From positions 1-21,195 of the forward strand of contig JBPOFU010000045.1 in NCBI GenBank assembly GCA_051252075.1: a DNA stretch of 21,195 nucleotides. Reading direction: 5' to 3'. Position 1 is the stretch's first letter; each line of letters starts with the position of its first letter. The DNA comes from Oceanococcus sp051252075 (GTDB taxonomy: Bacteria > Pseudomonadota > Gammaproteobacteria > Nevskiales > Oceanococcaceae). The notes beneath the pieces are model-generated. The model ran no database searches, was not told the origin of the DNA, and saw only the letters and a list, made by a program, of their open reading frames with translations. Shown piece by piece: positions 7,667 to 15,740 of the stretch. The translations under genes were made by a program, and so were the position numbers.

Positions 7667-9961
7667 TTAAAATGGTCGTGTCCCGCAACGGAAGAAATAG
7701 GGCAGGCTGTCTATGGGTGCATCCACCGTGACATCTGCGGGACCTTCAAAGCTGATGCTGCTATCCACGTGCTGCCAACAACCTAGTGGTAGATAGACAT
7801 CGCGAGTGACGGCGCCTTGTTCAATCACGGGCGCGACTAGAACATCAGGCCCCAGCATCCACTGCTGGTCCTCGGCTCGGGCTCTGGCATCGTCGGGGTA
7901 ATGGAACCACAGGCCACGGGTGGGAGGTATGCCCCTGCTTTGGGCTTCTTCCCACAACTGCAAAATGAGCGGTGCAGCAGCCAAGTGCAATTGTGCCGCT
8001 TTGTTCCAATGCGCCTGCGTTTGATCGCCGAAGAACCAAGGCATGCGTACCCCATTGCTGGAGGAATTGTGTACTCGGAAGATTGGGGACAAAGCAGCCC
8101 AGAATGACCAGCGGGTATACAGCTCGGCATCGGCAGGGCCGACGTGATAATCAAAGTAGCCGCCGATGTCGGTGTTGAACCCATAGGAACCAGTCGCGCT
8201 GCGGCTGAGCATGTCCGTTGTAAGCGAAGCGATGCCGGAGGCACGCGACCAGTCGCTGGTTTCATCGCCAGGGAAATTGGATGATTCATACGCCGAACTG
8301 CCGCCACGTCCGGAATAACCGGCACGGGTCCAGAAGAAGATATGGCGTCCGGTTTGCGCTTCAACTTCGTCGATGATCTGCCGTGTGGTTTGGTGAAACA
8401 GGGTGGGGTAGTGGTTGTGCATGGTGTAACCGGTGGAACCATCGGCAAAATACATATCCAGCGCAATGTGTTCGCCAAAATCTTGCATGAAACCGTCCGA
8501 GCCTAGGTCCACGATCATTTCCAAAATACGGCCGCGCCACCAATTCACAGCTGCCGGATTGGTGAAATCTATGGATGCGCCTAAGCCACCAAAAGGCGTT
8601 CCAAACAAGTACGGCGCGCCGAGTATGTCGGTAGTGACATAGCCACTTTCGATCGCTTCGGTAAAGGTTTCTGGGCGTTCGGTATTGGCCGGATCTAAGC
8701 CAACGTAGTTGCGGATATACAGATAAGCCCGGATGCCGCGTTGGTGCAGCATGTCGATGATCTCGCGGCTGGTCTCGCGCTCCAGAATTTCCCAGCCTTC
8801 GAAGGCATAGCCTTTGATAGGCAGTTGTTCGGCATCTATGCGTGCTATGTCTGCGCGTACTTTGGCTTCGTAGCTGACCGCATCATCGGCCTCGGCGGAT
8901 AGAACGCGGACGGCACGCGACAGGGTTGGCCCCAGATCCCCGGGGGCGGGCACGCGGTGACGGCCTTGGATGGAAGATAGGCCTTGCAGTGCACGGCGCT
9001 CATTGCCGGGTATAACCAAATAAGACAGTTCATGTCCTAGGGCATTGACCTGCCATGCTTGAGGATCGTCAGAACCTAGGTGATAGCGCGAAGGCACACT
9101 CTGATCCAGCATGAAGCCGTAGCCTGCGGTTGAGGCAAAAGCAGTGGAAATGTAATACGCCGCATCTGGGCCAGAAGGGAATAGGAAATTCTCCCCACCA
9201 CCTGATAGTGGTCCTGCGATCGGAGCGGCCGGGCCGGCGCCGACGTTTTGCGCCTGTATGAAATTGCTCAGCGCGTTTCCGCGTTGGTCCACTGCATTGT
9301 GCCGTCCGCCAAAACCGTGGAAGGATTCATCGGCCTGCAGCGTGAAATTGTCGGCCACAAAGGTCACACCCTCGGCCGGTGACACAGTGGCGCTCACGCC
9401 GAAGCTGCCAGCAATGTCCGAAATAATGCGTGCCGTGATGGTGCGCCCTATCGGGTCATTGCTTGCCAACGTCAATTCGACGCCGTTGTCGATGGCGATG
9501 GCTGCTGTTACCGCGGTGGCGTGATACTCAAGTCCAACCAGGCCTTGGGTGATGTAATTCCCCACCCATGGACTTGCACGATACTGGGGTGAGAATTGCA
9601 GTCCAACCATAAAAGACAGTGGCGCATGCAGACCGACGTCGGGTATGTGGCTACTTCCCAGTGGGTCGTCGAGGATCAGGCCGGGTTGCAGTGCTCCGCC
9701 ACTGTTGTTTGATTGCTGCAGGACTAGCTTGCCATGCACATCTAAAAAACGAATTTGAAACGGCTCTCGGCTGATTTGTACTTGCCCACTGGGGCTGCTT
9801 AGCGTGATCAACGACTCGTTAATTTGCAACAGAGCTTCGGCAGCAGGTGTTGTATTGGTGTTTCCAGTTTGCGTCGTGCGGCTCTCGTCGGCTTGGCCAT
9901 TGCAAGCGGCAACGGTAAGCGTCAGTAAGAGTGCCAAAGGTGTTGAGATGAGCTTGAACAT
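7667..9961 (-). CDS. Glycoside hydrolase family 31 lipoprotein
   Basis: 764 aa from Met at 9961, chosen because it yields a canonical lipoprotein signal peptide (lipobox V-A-A-C, Cys20). An upstream in-frame ATG at 10057 overlaps the SGNH stop (ATGA) but adds 32 non-hydrophobic residues. An N-terminal beta-sandwich (about 45-290) precedes the catalytic barrel. The nucleophile is Asp494 in DGFMQDFGEHI, and the acid/base is Asp566 in FPGDETSDW, 72 residues on. This is close to the 67 in E. coli YihQ, whose DFGEY and GDQNVDW motifs these resemble. DIGGY and the distal beta-domain motif GPDVLVAPV are also present. It should be a retaining alpha-glycosidase in the envelope. The substrate is not deducible, and I see no support for sulfoquinovosidase. 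It forms an operon with the upstream SGNH esterase, driven by the promoter under the TetR-2 operators. Confidence 0.88.
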   Translation of the reverse strand: MFKLISTPLALLLTLTVAACNGQADESRTTQTGNTNTTPAAEALLQINESLITLSSPSGQVQISREPFQIRFLDVHGKLVLQQSNNSGGALQPGLILDDPLGSSHIPDVGLHAPLSFMVGLQFSPQYRASPWVGNYITQGLVGLEYHATAVTAAIAIDNGVELTLASNDPIGRTITARIISDIAGSFGVSATVSPAEGVTFVADNFTLQADESFHGFGGRHNAVDQRGNALSNFIQAQNVGAGPAAPIAGPLSGGGENFLFPSGPDAAYYISTAFASTAGYGFMLDQSVPSRYHLGSDDPQAWQVNALGHELSYLVIPGNERRALQGLSSIQGRHRVPAPGDLGPTLSRAVRVLSAEADDAVSYEAKVRADIARIDAEQLPIKGYAFEGWEILERETSREIIDMLHQRGIRAYLYIRNYVGLDPANTERPETFTEAIESGYVTTDILGAPYLFGTPFGGLGASIDFTNPAAVNWWRGRILEMIVDLGSDGFMQDFGEHIALDMYFADGSTGYTMHNHYPTLFHQTTRQIIDEVEAQTGRHIFFWTRAGYSGRGGSSAYESSNFPGDETSDWSRASGIASLTTDMLSRSATGSYGFNTDIGGYFDYHVGPADAELYTRWSFWAALSPIFRVHNSSSNGVRMPWFFGDQTQAHWNKAAQLHLAAAPLILQLWEEAQSRGIPPTRGLWFHYPDDARARAEDQQWMLGPDVLVAPVIEQGAVTRDVYLPLGCWQHVDSSISFEGPADVTVDAPIDSLPYFFRCGTRPF

Positions 9962-10053
9962 AATGGGAATCTTCGATGCAGTCAGGATATGGTTTGTGGC
10001 TTTGAGGCCGAGGTGTAGGGATACGGGTGGCACTGTCATGTGAATTCTTCGGC

Positions 10054-11484
10054 TCATAGAAATAGCTGCAGATCAACGCAGTGCGCCATGGCCGCATATC
10101 CGGCTGGATTGGGGTGTAAGTTGTCGCCACTGTTGTACTCGGGCGCGAGGTAGCCGGGGCGCTCGGGGTCTTCCAGGCAGTGAGCGAAATCAACAACACC
10201 GTCGCTGAGCTGTTGCTGGCGAATCCAATCGTTGACCGCATCGCGGCTTTGTCGAGCTGCTGCACTGCCATGCATCACGCCCAATGGAAACTCACCGATG
10301 AGGCCTGCGGTAATTGTGCCCTCGGCGGGTGGAATCGTAGCTAAAACAATGCGCATGTCCGCTGCTTGAACGCGTTCGATCAGTTGAGTTAATCCGGCAA
10401 TCAAGTCTTCAGCGGTGGGTGTCGGGCCGGCTTTGGGGTTGCCGAAATCATTAGTGCCGATCATGGCCAGCACATGGCTGGCACCGGTCACGGCGAGCAC
10501 GTCTTGATCCAGTCGATCCAACATGCGCAGACCGAATTGCGGTAACCAACCATTATTCAGTAATTCATTGCCACCTATGCCGGCGTTGGCGACACTAATG
10601 GGCAGGCCTGCAGCATGAATTACGCGTTGTAAGTGATTGGGGTAGCGTTGATCGCTAGCCATCATGCTCGATGGGTTTGAGCTTAAAAACGCGGTTGTGG
10701 AGGACGATCCATCGGTGATGGAGTCTCCCACGGCGACCAAGGTGTGCACTTGCCTAGGCGCGGCCACCTCCAGCGCTTCGATGCCGAGGAAATTGCTGGT
10801 ATAGCCTTCCGGTGCAGCATAGAACGCGGCACCGTTGGGGTCGGCACTGTAGTCGCCGGGCTGGCTCATGTACAGATATTCGTTGGCGTTCAAATGCCGA
10901 CTAATTTGCAAGCTTGCTTCAGGTGCAAAAAAGCTGATGCCTACGCGTTCAAAGGCACGTAACGGATAGGCAATTGTGTCGCTCAGCACCGATTCGCCAG
11001 GCGCAATGGTGATGCGCTTGGCACCGGCGAAGCTCAGTGGGCATGCTGTTCCTGGCTGCATTTCGGCGCCACCGGGTGTGAGCTCTTGCGCAATGTGGAC
11101 GTTCTCAAAAGTGATTGGCAAGCTGGCGTAGCGGTTGGTCAGGCGCAAGCGGATCAGTTCGCCATCCCAGTGTGGTGCGAAGGACTGGCGCACCGTGAGT
11201 TGGGTGATGGGGTGGGTGATCAAGGCGTCGCCTGGAGCTGTCTTCCAACTCGTGATCATGTGCTGATCCCTTGGAATGCTCGAAATGACTGCACAGCGTT
11301 CCAACTTCGCGCCAGACTCAGTCAGAGCCGATTGCTGTTCGACAACCGCGTTGCTTCCGCCGCAAGCGAGCTGCACCGCACAAAGCCAGAGCGTCGCAAG
11401 AATTTGAACCACGCGCAGATTGCCAGCAAGAGTCAGCGAATTCTCGACAGGGCATTCGCTGATGTCTAGGGAGTGTGAGGTCAT
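10054..11484 (-). CDS. Secreted SGNH/GDSL-family esterase
   Basis: 476 aa. A hydrophobic stretch (about 25-40) ends in QLAC at Cys41, an imperfect lipobox after an unusually long n-region, so a downstream non-ATG start is possible. Residues about 60-245 form a beta-rich N-terminal domain. The SGNH blocks follow in order: VAVGDSITDG with nucleophile Ser255, GIGGNELLNNG, GTNDFGN and DNLHPNPAGY with the catalytic Asp/His. Enzymes with this layout remove acetyl or other acyl groups from carbohydrates or hydrolyse small esters. The stop overlaps the longest possible GH31 start by four bases. Co-transcription with a glycosidase suggests deacylation of a glycan or glycoside before cleavage. The promoter is TTGACA-17-TATATT, overlapped by two TetR-2 operator candidates. 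Confidence 0.88.
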   Translation of the reverse strand: MTSHSLDISECPVENSLTLAGNLRVVQILATLWLCAVQLACGGSNAVVEQQSALTESGAKLERCAVISSIPRDQHMITSWKTAPGDALITHPITQLTVRQSFAPHWDGELIRLRLTNRYASLPITFENVHIAQELTPGGAEMQPGTACPLSFAGAKRITIAPGESVLSDTIAYPLRAFERVGISFFAPEASLQISRHLNANEYLYMSQPGDYSADPNGAAFYAAPEGYTSNFLGIEALEVAAPRQVHTLVAVGDSITDGSSSTTAFLSSNPSSMMASDQRYPNHLQRVIHAAGLPISVANAGIGGNELLNNGWLPQFGLRMLDRLDQDVLAVTGASHVLAMIGTNDFGNPKAGPTPTAEDLIAGLTQLIERVQAADMRIVLATIPPAEGTITAGLIGEFPLGVMHGSAAARQSRDAVNDWIRQQQLSDGVVDFAHCLEDPERPGYLAPEYNSGDNLHPNPAGYAAMAHCVDLQLFL

Positions 11485-11564
11485 GAAAGTGAGTTCTTTG
11501 TTGGCATTGCTTAGTGCTATGCACTGGAAAGTATGCGTGGCGCAATATCAGTAAAAGCGCAAAA

Positions 11565-11612
11565 GTGATACTGGGCGGTGTCAGAATATATATGTGATAC
11601 TAGGTGGTGTCA
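11565..11612. promoter_or_regulatory. Two 19-bp direct operator repeats of TetR-2
   Basis: GTGATACTGGGCGGTGTCA (11565-11583) and GTGATACTAGGTGGTGTCA (11594-11612) differ at two positions only and begin 29 bp apart. Each is itself an imperfect palindrome (TGATAC...GTGTCA). One covers the predicted start of the SGNH-GH31 transcript; the other fills the -35/-10 spacer and the edge of the -35. That is an ideal position for repression by the adjacent, divergently encoded TetR-2. Confidence 0.75.
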
Positions 11613-11613
11613 A
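11585..11613 (-). promoter_or_regulatory. Sigma70 promoter of the SGNH-GH31 operon
   Basis: Minus strand: TTGACA (11608-11613), a 17-bp spacer, then TATATT (11585-11590). This is near consensus, so the operon would be strongly expressed when derepressed. The leader to the SGNH ATG is about 95 nt. Confidence 0.65.
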
Positions 11614-11631
11614 ATGCATGTAAGAAGATCT

Positions 11632-12315
11632 ATGACCGACTCACAGTCCAGTGCGCCAACATCGCAACGCCCCAGTGGGCAATACGCTGGCAAGGCGGCG
11701 GTCACGCGTCAGCGCGAGCGCAAAGCCAAGTTAATGGCGGCAGGTATTGAACTGATTGGAACGGAAGGTTTTTCCGCGACCAGTATCAACGCGGTCTGTG
11801 CCCATGCCGGTTTGACCAAGCGCTATTTTTACGAAGCCTTCAGTAGCAGCGAAGAGATGCTGATACAGGCTTATCGAACGGTGGCAGCGGACATGCTCAA
11901 GTCCATTAGCTCGCAAACCGCACCTCACTTAAACGACTCACGAAAACTCGTGCGAGTGGGCATACGAGCAACATTTGATTATGTCGCCGCTGAGCCGATC
12001 AAAGCACGATTGATGTTTGTTGAGGCGCAGTCTGTACGTGGGCAATTGGGCAAAGTTTATGTGGAAAGCATGAACGGTTTCGTAGCGCTGTTGCTCTCAT
12101 TAACCAAGCCTTTTTTGGCCGCAGATGCGGCTACAGATGCTGAACTCCGGGTGATGGCGCGAGGCATCATTGGTGCGCTGATGCATCTCTGCCAAGGCTG
12201 GATTGCCAGCAGTTTTTTACAACCTGTGGACGAATTGGTGGACGGTACTGAGCGGATTTTCGTCGGTATAGGGCGAGAGTTGGGAATTGCTGGCTGGAAA
12301 GATGATACGAAGTAA
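11632..12315 (+). CDS. TetR/AcrR-family transcriptional regulator (TetR-2)
   Basis: 227 aa from ATG 11632, which has a purine-rich AAGAAGA upstream. An in-frame ATG at 11614 and a GTG at 11578 are possible, but they lie immediately after or inside the operator repeats. A polar 25-residue N-terminal tail precedes a standard TetR DNA-binding domain: RERKAKLMAAGIELIGTEG, then the helix-turn-helix (NAVCAHAGLTKRYFYEAF). The C-terminal helical domain (about 95-220) would bind the effector. It is divergent from the SGNH-GH31 operon and is the likely repressor acting at the twin operators and on its own gene. Confidence 0.88.
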   Translation: MTDSQSSAPTSQRPSGQYAGKAAVTRQRERKAKLMAAGIELIGTEGFSATSINAVCAHAGLTKRYFYEAFSSSEEMLIQAYRTVAADMLKSISSQTAPHLNDSRKLVRVGIRATFDYVAAEPIKARLMFVEAQSVRGQLGKVYVESMNGFVALLLSLTKPFLAADAATDAELRVMARGIIGALMHLCQGWIASSFLQPVDELVDGTERIFVGIGRELGIAGWKDDTK

Positions 12316-12403
12316 AAAGTGCGGTGATTCGGTTTACTCCAATCATCTGGAAGGCAAGTAATGCCGCTCTATGAACATCACAGGCGTACACACGTGCAGG
12401 GCA

Positions 12404-12652
12404 TTAAGCGCTTTTTTCTTCCGCCTTTTTAACGCGTATCGTGCTGCCGGCAATGCTCTTATTGTTGAGAGATTTCATGGCCGCTTTGGCTTCCCCAGGC
12501 TTTGGCATTTCAACAAAACAGAAGCCTTTGGAGACACCACTCGTTTTATCAATAACGAGATTGCAGGATTGAATATTTCCAAATGCTTGAAACAGCTCGC
12601 GCACCTCTTGCTCCGTGGTGGAGCGGTCTAAATTACGAATTAATAACTTCAT
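12404..12652 (-). CDS. RRM-type RNA-binding protein
   Basis: 82 aa from Met at 12652; an ATG 21 bp upstream adds only MAKFGVH and has no better ribosome-binding site. It consists of a single RNA recognition motif: RNP2 LLIRNL (residues 3-8) and RNP1 KGFCFVEM (42-49, with Cys where Gly or Ala is usual), with beta-alpha-beta-beta-alpha-beta order, then a basic tail VKKAEEK. This matches the short single-RRM proteins common in Proteobacteria and Cyanobacteria, thought to act on RNA under cold or stress conditions. It is a single gene converging on tetR-2 with an 88-bp gap. No terminator is evident. Confidence 0.9.
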   Translation of the reverse strand: MKLLIRNLDRSTTEQEVRELFQAFGNIQSCNLVIDKTSGVSKGFCFVEMPKPGEAKAAMKSLNNKSIAGSTIRVKKAEEKSA

Positions 12653-12948
12653 GTGTACACCAAATTTTGCCATTCAATGGCGATAGATTTTGCACAGCAT
12701 AACGCTTGAGGTCGGGTCTGTTTGCAGCACCACTAGTTTTTATGAAGGCAAAAGTGGAAGAAGGCCTGTAGTGGTATCCAACGGGGGCTGAAATTTAGCC
12801 GAAAGCTCCACGCCTTGTTCACTGTGCCATCCGCAATTTCGCAAATCACAAGCCAGCTCGAACGAGCGCTTTTCACCTAGTCTTCACGGCATGTATTGCA
12901 ATGTTGGTTAGGCAGAATTTATTTTTTCACTCTCATATAGGCGGGACT

Positions 12949-13899
12949 ATGCGAACTTTATCCCGCAGGATGTTACAAACGGTTGTTGATTCCATTGATG
13001 AAAGCGTTGCTGTTTTAGACCGGTCTGGCGCTATTCATTTTGTGAATAAGCCCTGGAGTGAATTTGGACGGTCCAATGGTGCGCGCCCAAAAAAGGTCGC
13101 CACTCAGAATTATCTTGATACATGCGATGCTGCGGCCATGCGCGGTGATGTGGATGCACAGAAAGTCAGCATTGGATTACGCGCGATCATTGATGGAAAA
13201 ATGGACAGATTTCAATACGAGTACCCCTGCCATAGCCCCGATGAACAACGCTGGTTTATTTTGAACGCCACACAGATGCGTGGGTTTGTTGAGCCGCAAA
13301 TTGTGGTGACCCACAAAAACATCACGAATCGAAAACTCGCCGAGCTAGAAGTACAGCACTTATCTCAATGCGATAGCCTGACTCAGTTGGCTAACCGCCG
13401 TCATTTCGACAGTTTTTTGAAGCATGAATGGCGTGCCCGTTGGCGCGATCAAGAACCATTGGCTTTGATCATGTTGGATGTTGACAACTTTAAGCAATAC
13501 AACGATTTCTATGGCCATCTTGCGGGCGACGCGTGCCTGCAACAGATCGCTGCTGTGTTGGCCGAGTTCGGTAGTCGGGAGCGTGACCTCGCTGCACGTT
13601 ACGGTGGAGAGGAGTTCGCCCTTATTCTGGGAGACTCGGACTTAGCCGGAGGAAAGCTTGTCGCGGAAAAAATCCTTGCAGCAATATGCGCATTAAAGTT
13701 GCCACACGAGAGTGCATCACATAGTTCAATTGTGACCGCAAGCATTGGAGTCTGTTCTCAGATCCCGCTTCCGAATGTTGACGAACGTATGCTCATAGCG
13801 GGAGCAGACGATGCCTTGTATCGCGCAAAAGAGCAGGGCCGGAACTGTGTTGTTGCTGGTGATGCTGCGAACAATCCCGAATTCGCCGCTGTTGGTTAG
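12949..13899 (+). CDS. PAS-GGDEF diguanylate cyclase
   Basis: 316 aa from ATG 12949, preceded by GGCGGG; an earlier ATG at 12901 lacks a ribosome-binding site. Residues about 8-110 form a PAS domain (VDSIDESVAVLDRSGAIHFVN...), followed by a short PAC-like stretch (VVTHKNITNRKLAELE). The GGDEF domain begins near residue 135 (DSLTQLANRRHFD). The active-site signature is GGEEF (219-223), a catalytically competent form. RERD at 210-213 is an RxxD inhibitory site, so product inhibition by c-di-GMP is expected. No transmembrane segment is seen, so it is a cytoplasmic sensor making c-di-GMP from GTP. Links to the surface protein in this window are possible but not shown. Confidence 0.93.
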   Translation: MRTLSRRMLQTVVDSIDESVAVLDRSGAIHFVNKPWSEFGRSNGARPKKVATQNYLDTCDAAAMRGDVDAQKVSIGLRAIIDGKMDRFQYEYPCHSPDEQRWFILNATQMRGFVEPQIVVTHKNITNRKLAELEVQHLSQCDSLTQLANRRHFDSFLKHEWRARWRDQEPLALIMLDVDNFKQYNDFYGHLAGDACLQQIAAVLAEFGSRERDLAARYGGEEFALILGDSDLAGGKLVAEKILAAICALKLPHESASHSSIVTASIGVCSQIPLPNVDERMLIAGADDALYRAKEQGRNCVVAGDAANNPEFAAVG

Positions 13900-14039
13900 T
13901 GACGTGCATGACATTGCAATCGTCGACAGTGGCTCACGTGCGCGGGCTGATGAAAGCAGGGTTCAGCATGAAAGTATCAGCGACGCTGGGCTGATAGACG
14001 AGCGATGAATGCCGGTAGAGGGCGCGGTTTTCGGAGTTA

Positions 14040-15185
14040 TTAGCCGCTTGCGCTTTTGCTCTTTTCGGAGTGGCGCTGCAAGGCGCCAACGATGCAGCAG
14101 CTTGTTCCTATTCTGACGGGCGAAAAGCCGCTGCCTGAGGCAGACAGGCCGACCACTTGTCCCTGAAAAACTCTAGCTGAAACGCCAATGATTTCACCTT
14201 GGTCGGCGTAGAATCGAAGATCGTACTTCCAAGGCTCGCCGCCTCTGGAAATGTTGGGATGCGGAGCATAACGCTGCACCACATAGATTTTTGGATCTAG
14301 TGACGCCAGTTTTTTGCGGCTAATGCGCTTGCCTACGTACACCCCTCTGCTGCCGTAGCCTTCTCCAGGCTTGAACACCCACTGTGCCCGCTCGGCATAC
14401 CACTCATCAAGGGGGCGGGATGACAACCGATGCGTCTCAGCAATACGGAATTTAAGGCCTTCTTCATTCACCGCCAAAACGGGGTCAAGAGACCAGCTGA
14501 GCAAGCGTGATTTGTCCGCGATCGCGCCATACGCCTGCGGTGAAGGGGCCAGGCTGATTGCACCGTCCTGCAGTGCCTGACGGATGGGGGCATGTTCAGC
14601 AACTTCCAAGCGAAAATCTGTACTTCGCCAGTACACCCGGTCAATTGGCCAATCCTTGTGGATCAGTCTGCCATCTGTATAGCTCAGTTCAGCCGCATCG
14701 ATGACTCGAACATTATGGCCGTCGCTTTGAAACAATGCGGCCAGCTGAGTCATTTCACCAAGTAGTGGCTGCGTGGCTACATTGTCGTCGACAATGGCGA
14801 CGTTGCGGGTGCCTTCACTAGTGCCCAATAGATCGCGTTGAAAAAGACTCAGCAGACGATGCTGCGAAAATAGTTGCTCTGCATCAGGGCAGCAATCGTT
14901 AACCTGTTTTGCTGCCTGCATCGAGCTGAGTATGCCGCCTGCATTGGTGTTGACCTCGATCAGCACTGGCCCGTCTGGTGTCGGGTGTACGTCGTAGCTG
15001 AGCAGCAGACTCTGTACTTTTTGCGGTCCGCATGTGGCCGCGATACGTTGCCACAGCGCGGAAACGCCACATTGAATTAGATCAAGCGATTCCGGTGCCA
15101 GCGCAATCTCGCAGTCAATCACCGCGGGGCCGAACGAGGTAGGTGTGGCGTTGACATTCAGTTTTTCGACGAAGTTTGATGTCAT
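14040..15185 (-). CDS. Circularly permuted ATP-grasp ligase-like protein
   Basis: 381 aa from ATG 15185, preceded by AAGAGAAA; a longer start at 15233 is less likely. The metal-binding E-x-N motif comes first (LIEVNTNAGG, Glu77 and Asn79). The ATP-binding lysine and glycine-rich loop come later (WVFKPGEGYGSRGVYVG, Lys272). This order is reversed relative to ordinary ATP-grasp enzymes and matches the permuted arrangement of eukaryotic glutathione synthetase and glutathionylspermidine synthetase. Such enzymes form an amide bond between a carboxylate, activated as acyl phosphate, and an amine. I do not recognise the exact family or substrate. It is a lone gene converging on the diguanylate cyclase gene, with 140 bp between them. 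The C-terminal SEKSKSASG tail is polar. Confidence 0.75.
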   Translation of the reverse strand: MTSNFVEKLNVNATPTSFGPAVIDCEIALAPESLDLIQCGVSALWQRIAATCGPQKVQSLLLSYDVHPTPDGPVLIEVNTNAGGILSSMQAAKQVNDCCPDAEQLFSQHRLLSLFQRDLLGTSEGTRNVAIVDDNVATQPLLGEMTQLAALFQSDGHNVRVIDAAELSYTDGRLIHKDWPIDRVYWRSTDFRLEVAEHAPIRQALQDGAISLAPSPQAYGAIADKSRLLSWSLDPVLAVNEEGLKFRIAETHRLSSRPLDEWYAERAQWVFKPGEGYGSRGVYVGKRISRKKLASLDPKIYVVQRYAPHPNISRGGEPWKYDLRFYADQGEIIGVSARVFQGQVVGLSASGSGFSPVRIGTSCCIVGALQRHSEKSKSASG

Positions 15186-15371
15186 GGTGTTTCTCTTGGG
15201 GTACAGACCAGATTGGGACCAATGCGCACCCATTCAAGGACACCGTCACCGAGATTCAATTTTTAACTGCATAGGGATTCGCCTCGCAGTTTCGCATCCT
15301 CTGGATAGTATGGCGGAGGACGCTGGACGTTCCGAGATGACAATCCTTTCACGTCGCTTGTTCGATCATGT

Positions 15372-15401
15372 TTGCAGTACTTATCTGCCTAAATTTATAA
15401 G
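15372..15401 (+). promoter_or_regulatory. Possible promoter of the 66-aa gene
   Basis: TTGCAG (15372-15377), an 18-bp spacer and TATAAG (15396-15401). The expected start would be about 12 nt before the ATG at 15420, leaving a very short leader without a Shine-Dalgarno. Confidence 0.35.
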
Positions 15402-15419
15402 ACAATTGCTCTGAATCAA

Positions 15420-15620
15420 ATGACGGACCCCAATACCACTGCTTTGTACATGCGAAGTATCAATCGCTACTTCTCCAGTTTGCCAGCGCTGCGCCCTGAG
15501 ACTGTAGACATCGTTTTGCGTTCACATCTCAATGTTCCGGAAAGCTTGATGCCGCTTGCCAGGGAGCAAGTTCAGAATCTCAAGAATCATGAGGCCGGCG
15601 AAGAACTAAAGTACGGTTAG
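15420..15620 (+). CDS. Small hypothetical protein, 66 aa
   Basis: No family is recognised. The chain is mainly helical and polar (YMRSINRYFSSLPALRPETVDIVLRSHLNVPESLMPLAREQVQNLKNHE), with no signal peptide or membrane segment. Codon choice resembles the neighbouring real genes, and a plausible -35/-10 pair lies just upstream. There is no clear ribosome-binding site, which lowers confidence. It sits between the ATP-grasp gene (divergent) and the secreted-protein gene (same strand). Confidence 0.4.
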   Translation: MTDPNTTALYMRSINRYFSSLPALRPETVDIVLRSHLNVPESLMPLAREQVQNLKNHEAGEELKYG

Positions 15621-15683
15621 TACGCATTGGGTTGAATCTCCAAGGCTCCTTAGCTAATGGTGTCTTTTAAATTCAAGCGAATA

Positions 15684-15711
15684 TTGCGTCTCAACGAAGC
15701 TTGTGTATTCT
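15684..15711 (+). promoter_or_regulatory. Possible promoter of the secreted-protein gene
   Basis: TTGCGT (15684-15689), a 16-bp spacer and TATTCT (15706-15711), about 30 nt before the ATG at 15741. Both boxes are moderate matches. Confidence 0.35.
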
Positions 15712-15740
15712 GCTGATATTTACGTTCAGTGGAGTTTGGT

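Noticed and set aside
7837..8478. 213-codon minus-strand frame inside the GH31 gene
   Set aside because: It is a frame-shifted reading of GH31, whose own frame contains both catalytic aspartates and the full domain.
7667..9961. Sulfoquinovosidase (YihQ) assignment for the GH31 protein
   Set aside because: The nucleophile and acid/base motifs look alike, but there are no sulfoquinovose pathway neighbours and the region before the nucleophile (GYAFEGWEIL) gives no support for the sulfonate-binding residues.
12653..12948. Possible regulatory RNA or strong promoter between the RRM and diguanylate cyclase genes
   Set aside because: Only weak inverted repeats (GGCT...AGCC near 12790) and poor -35/-10 matches are visible; nothing specific enough to annotate.
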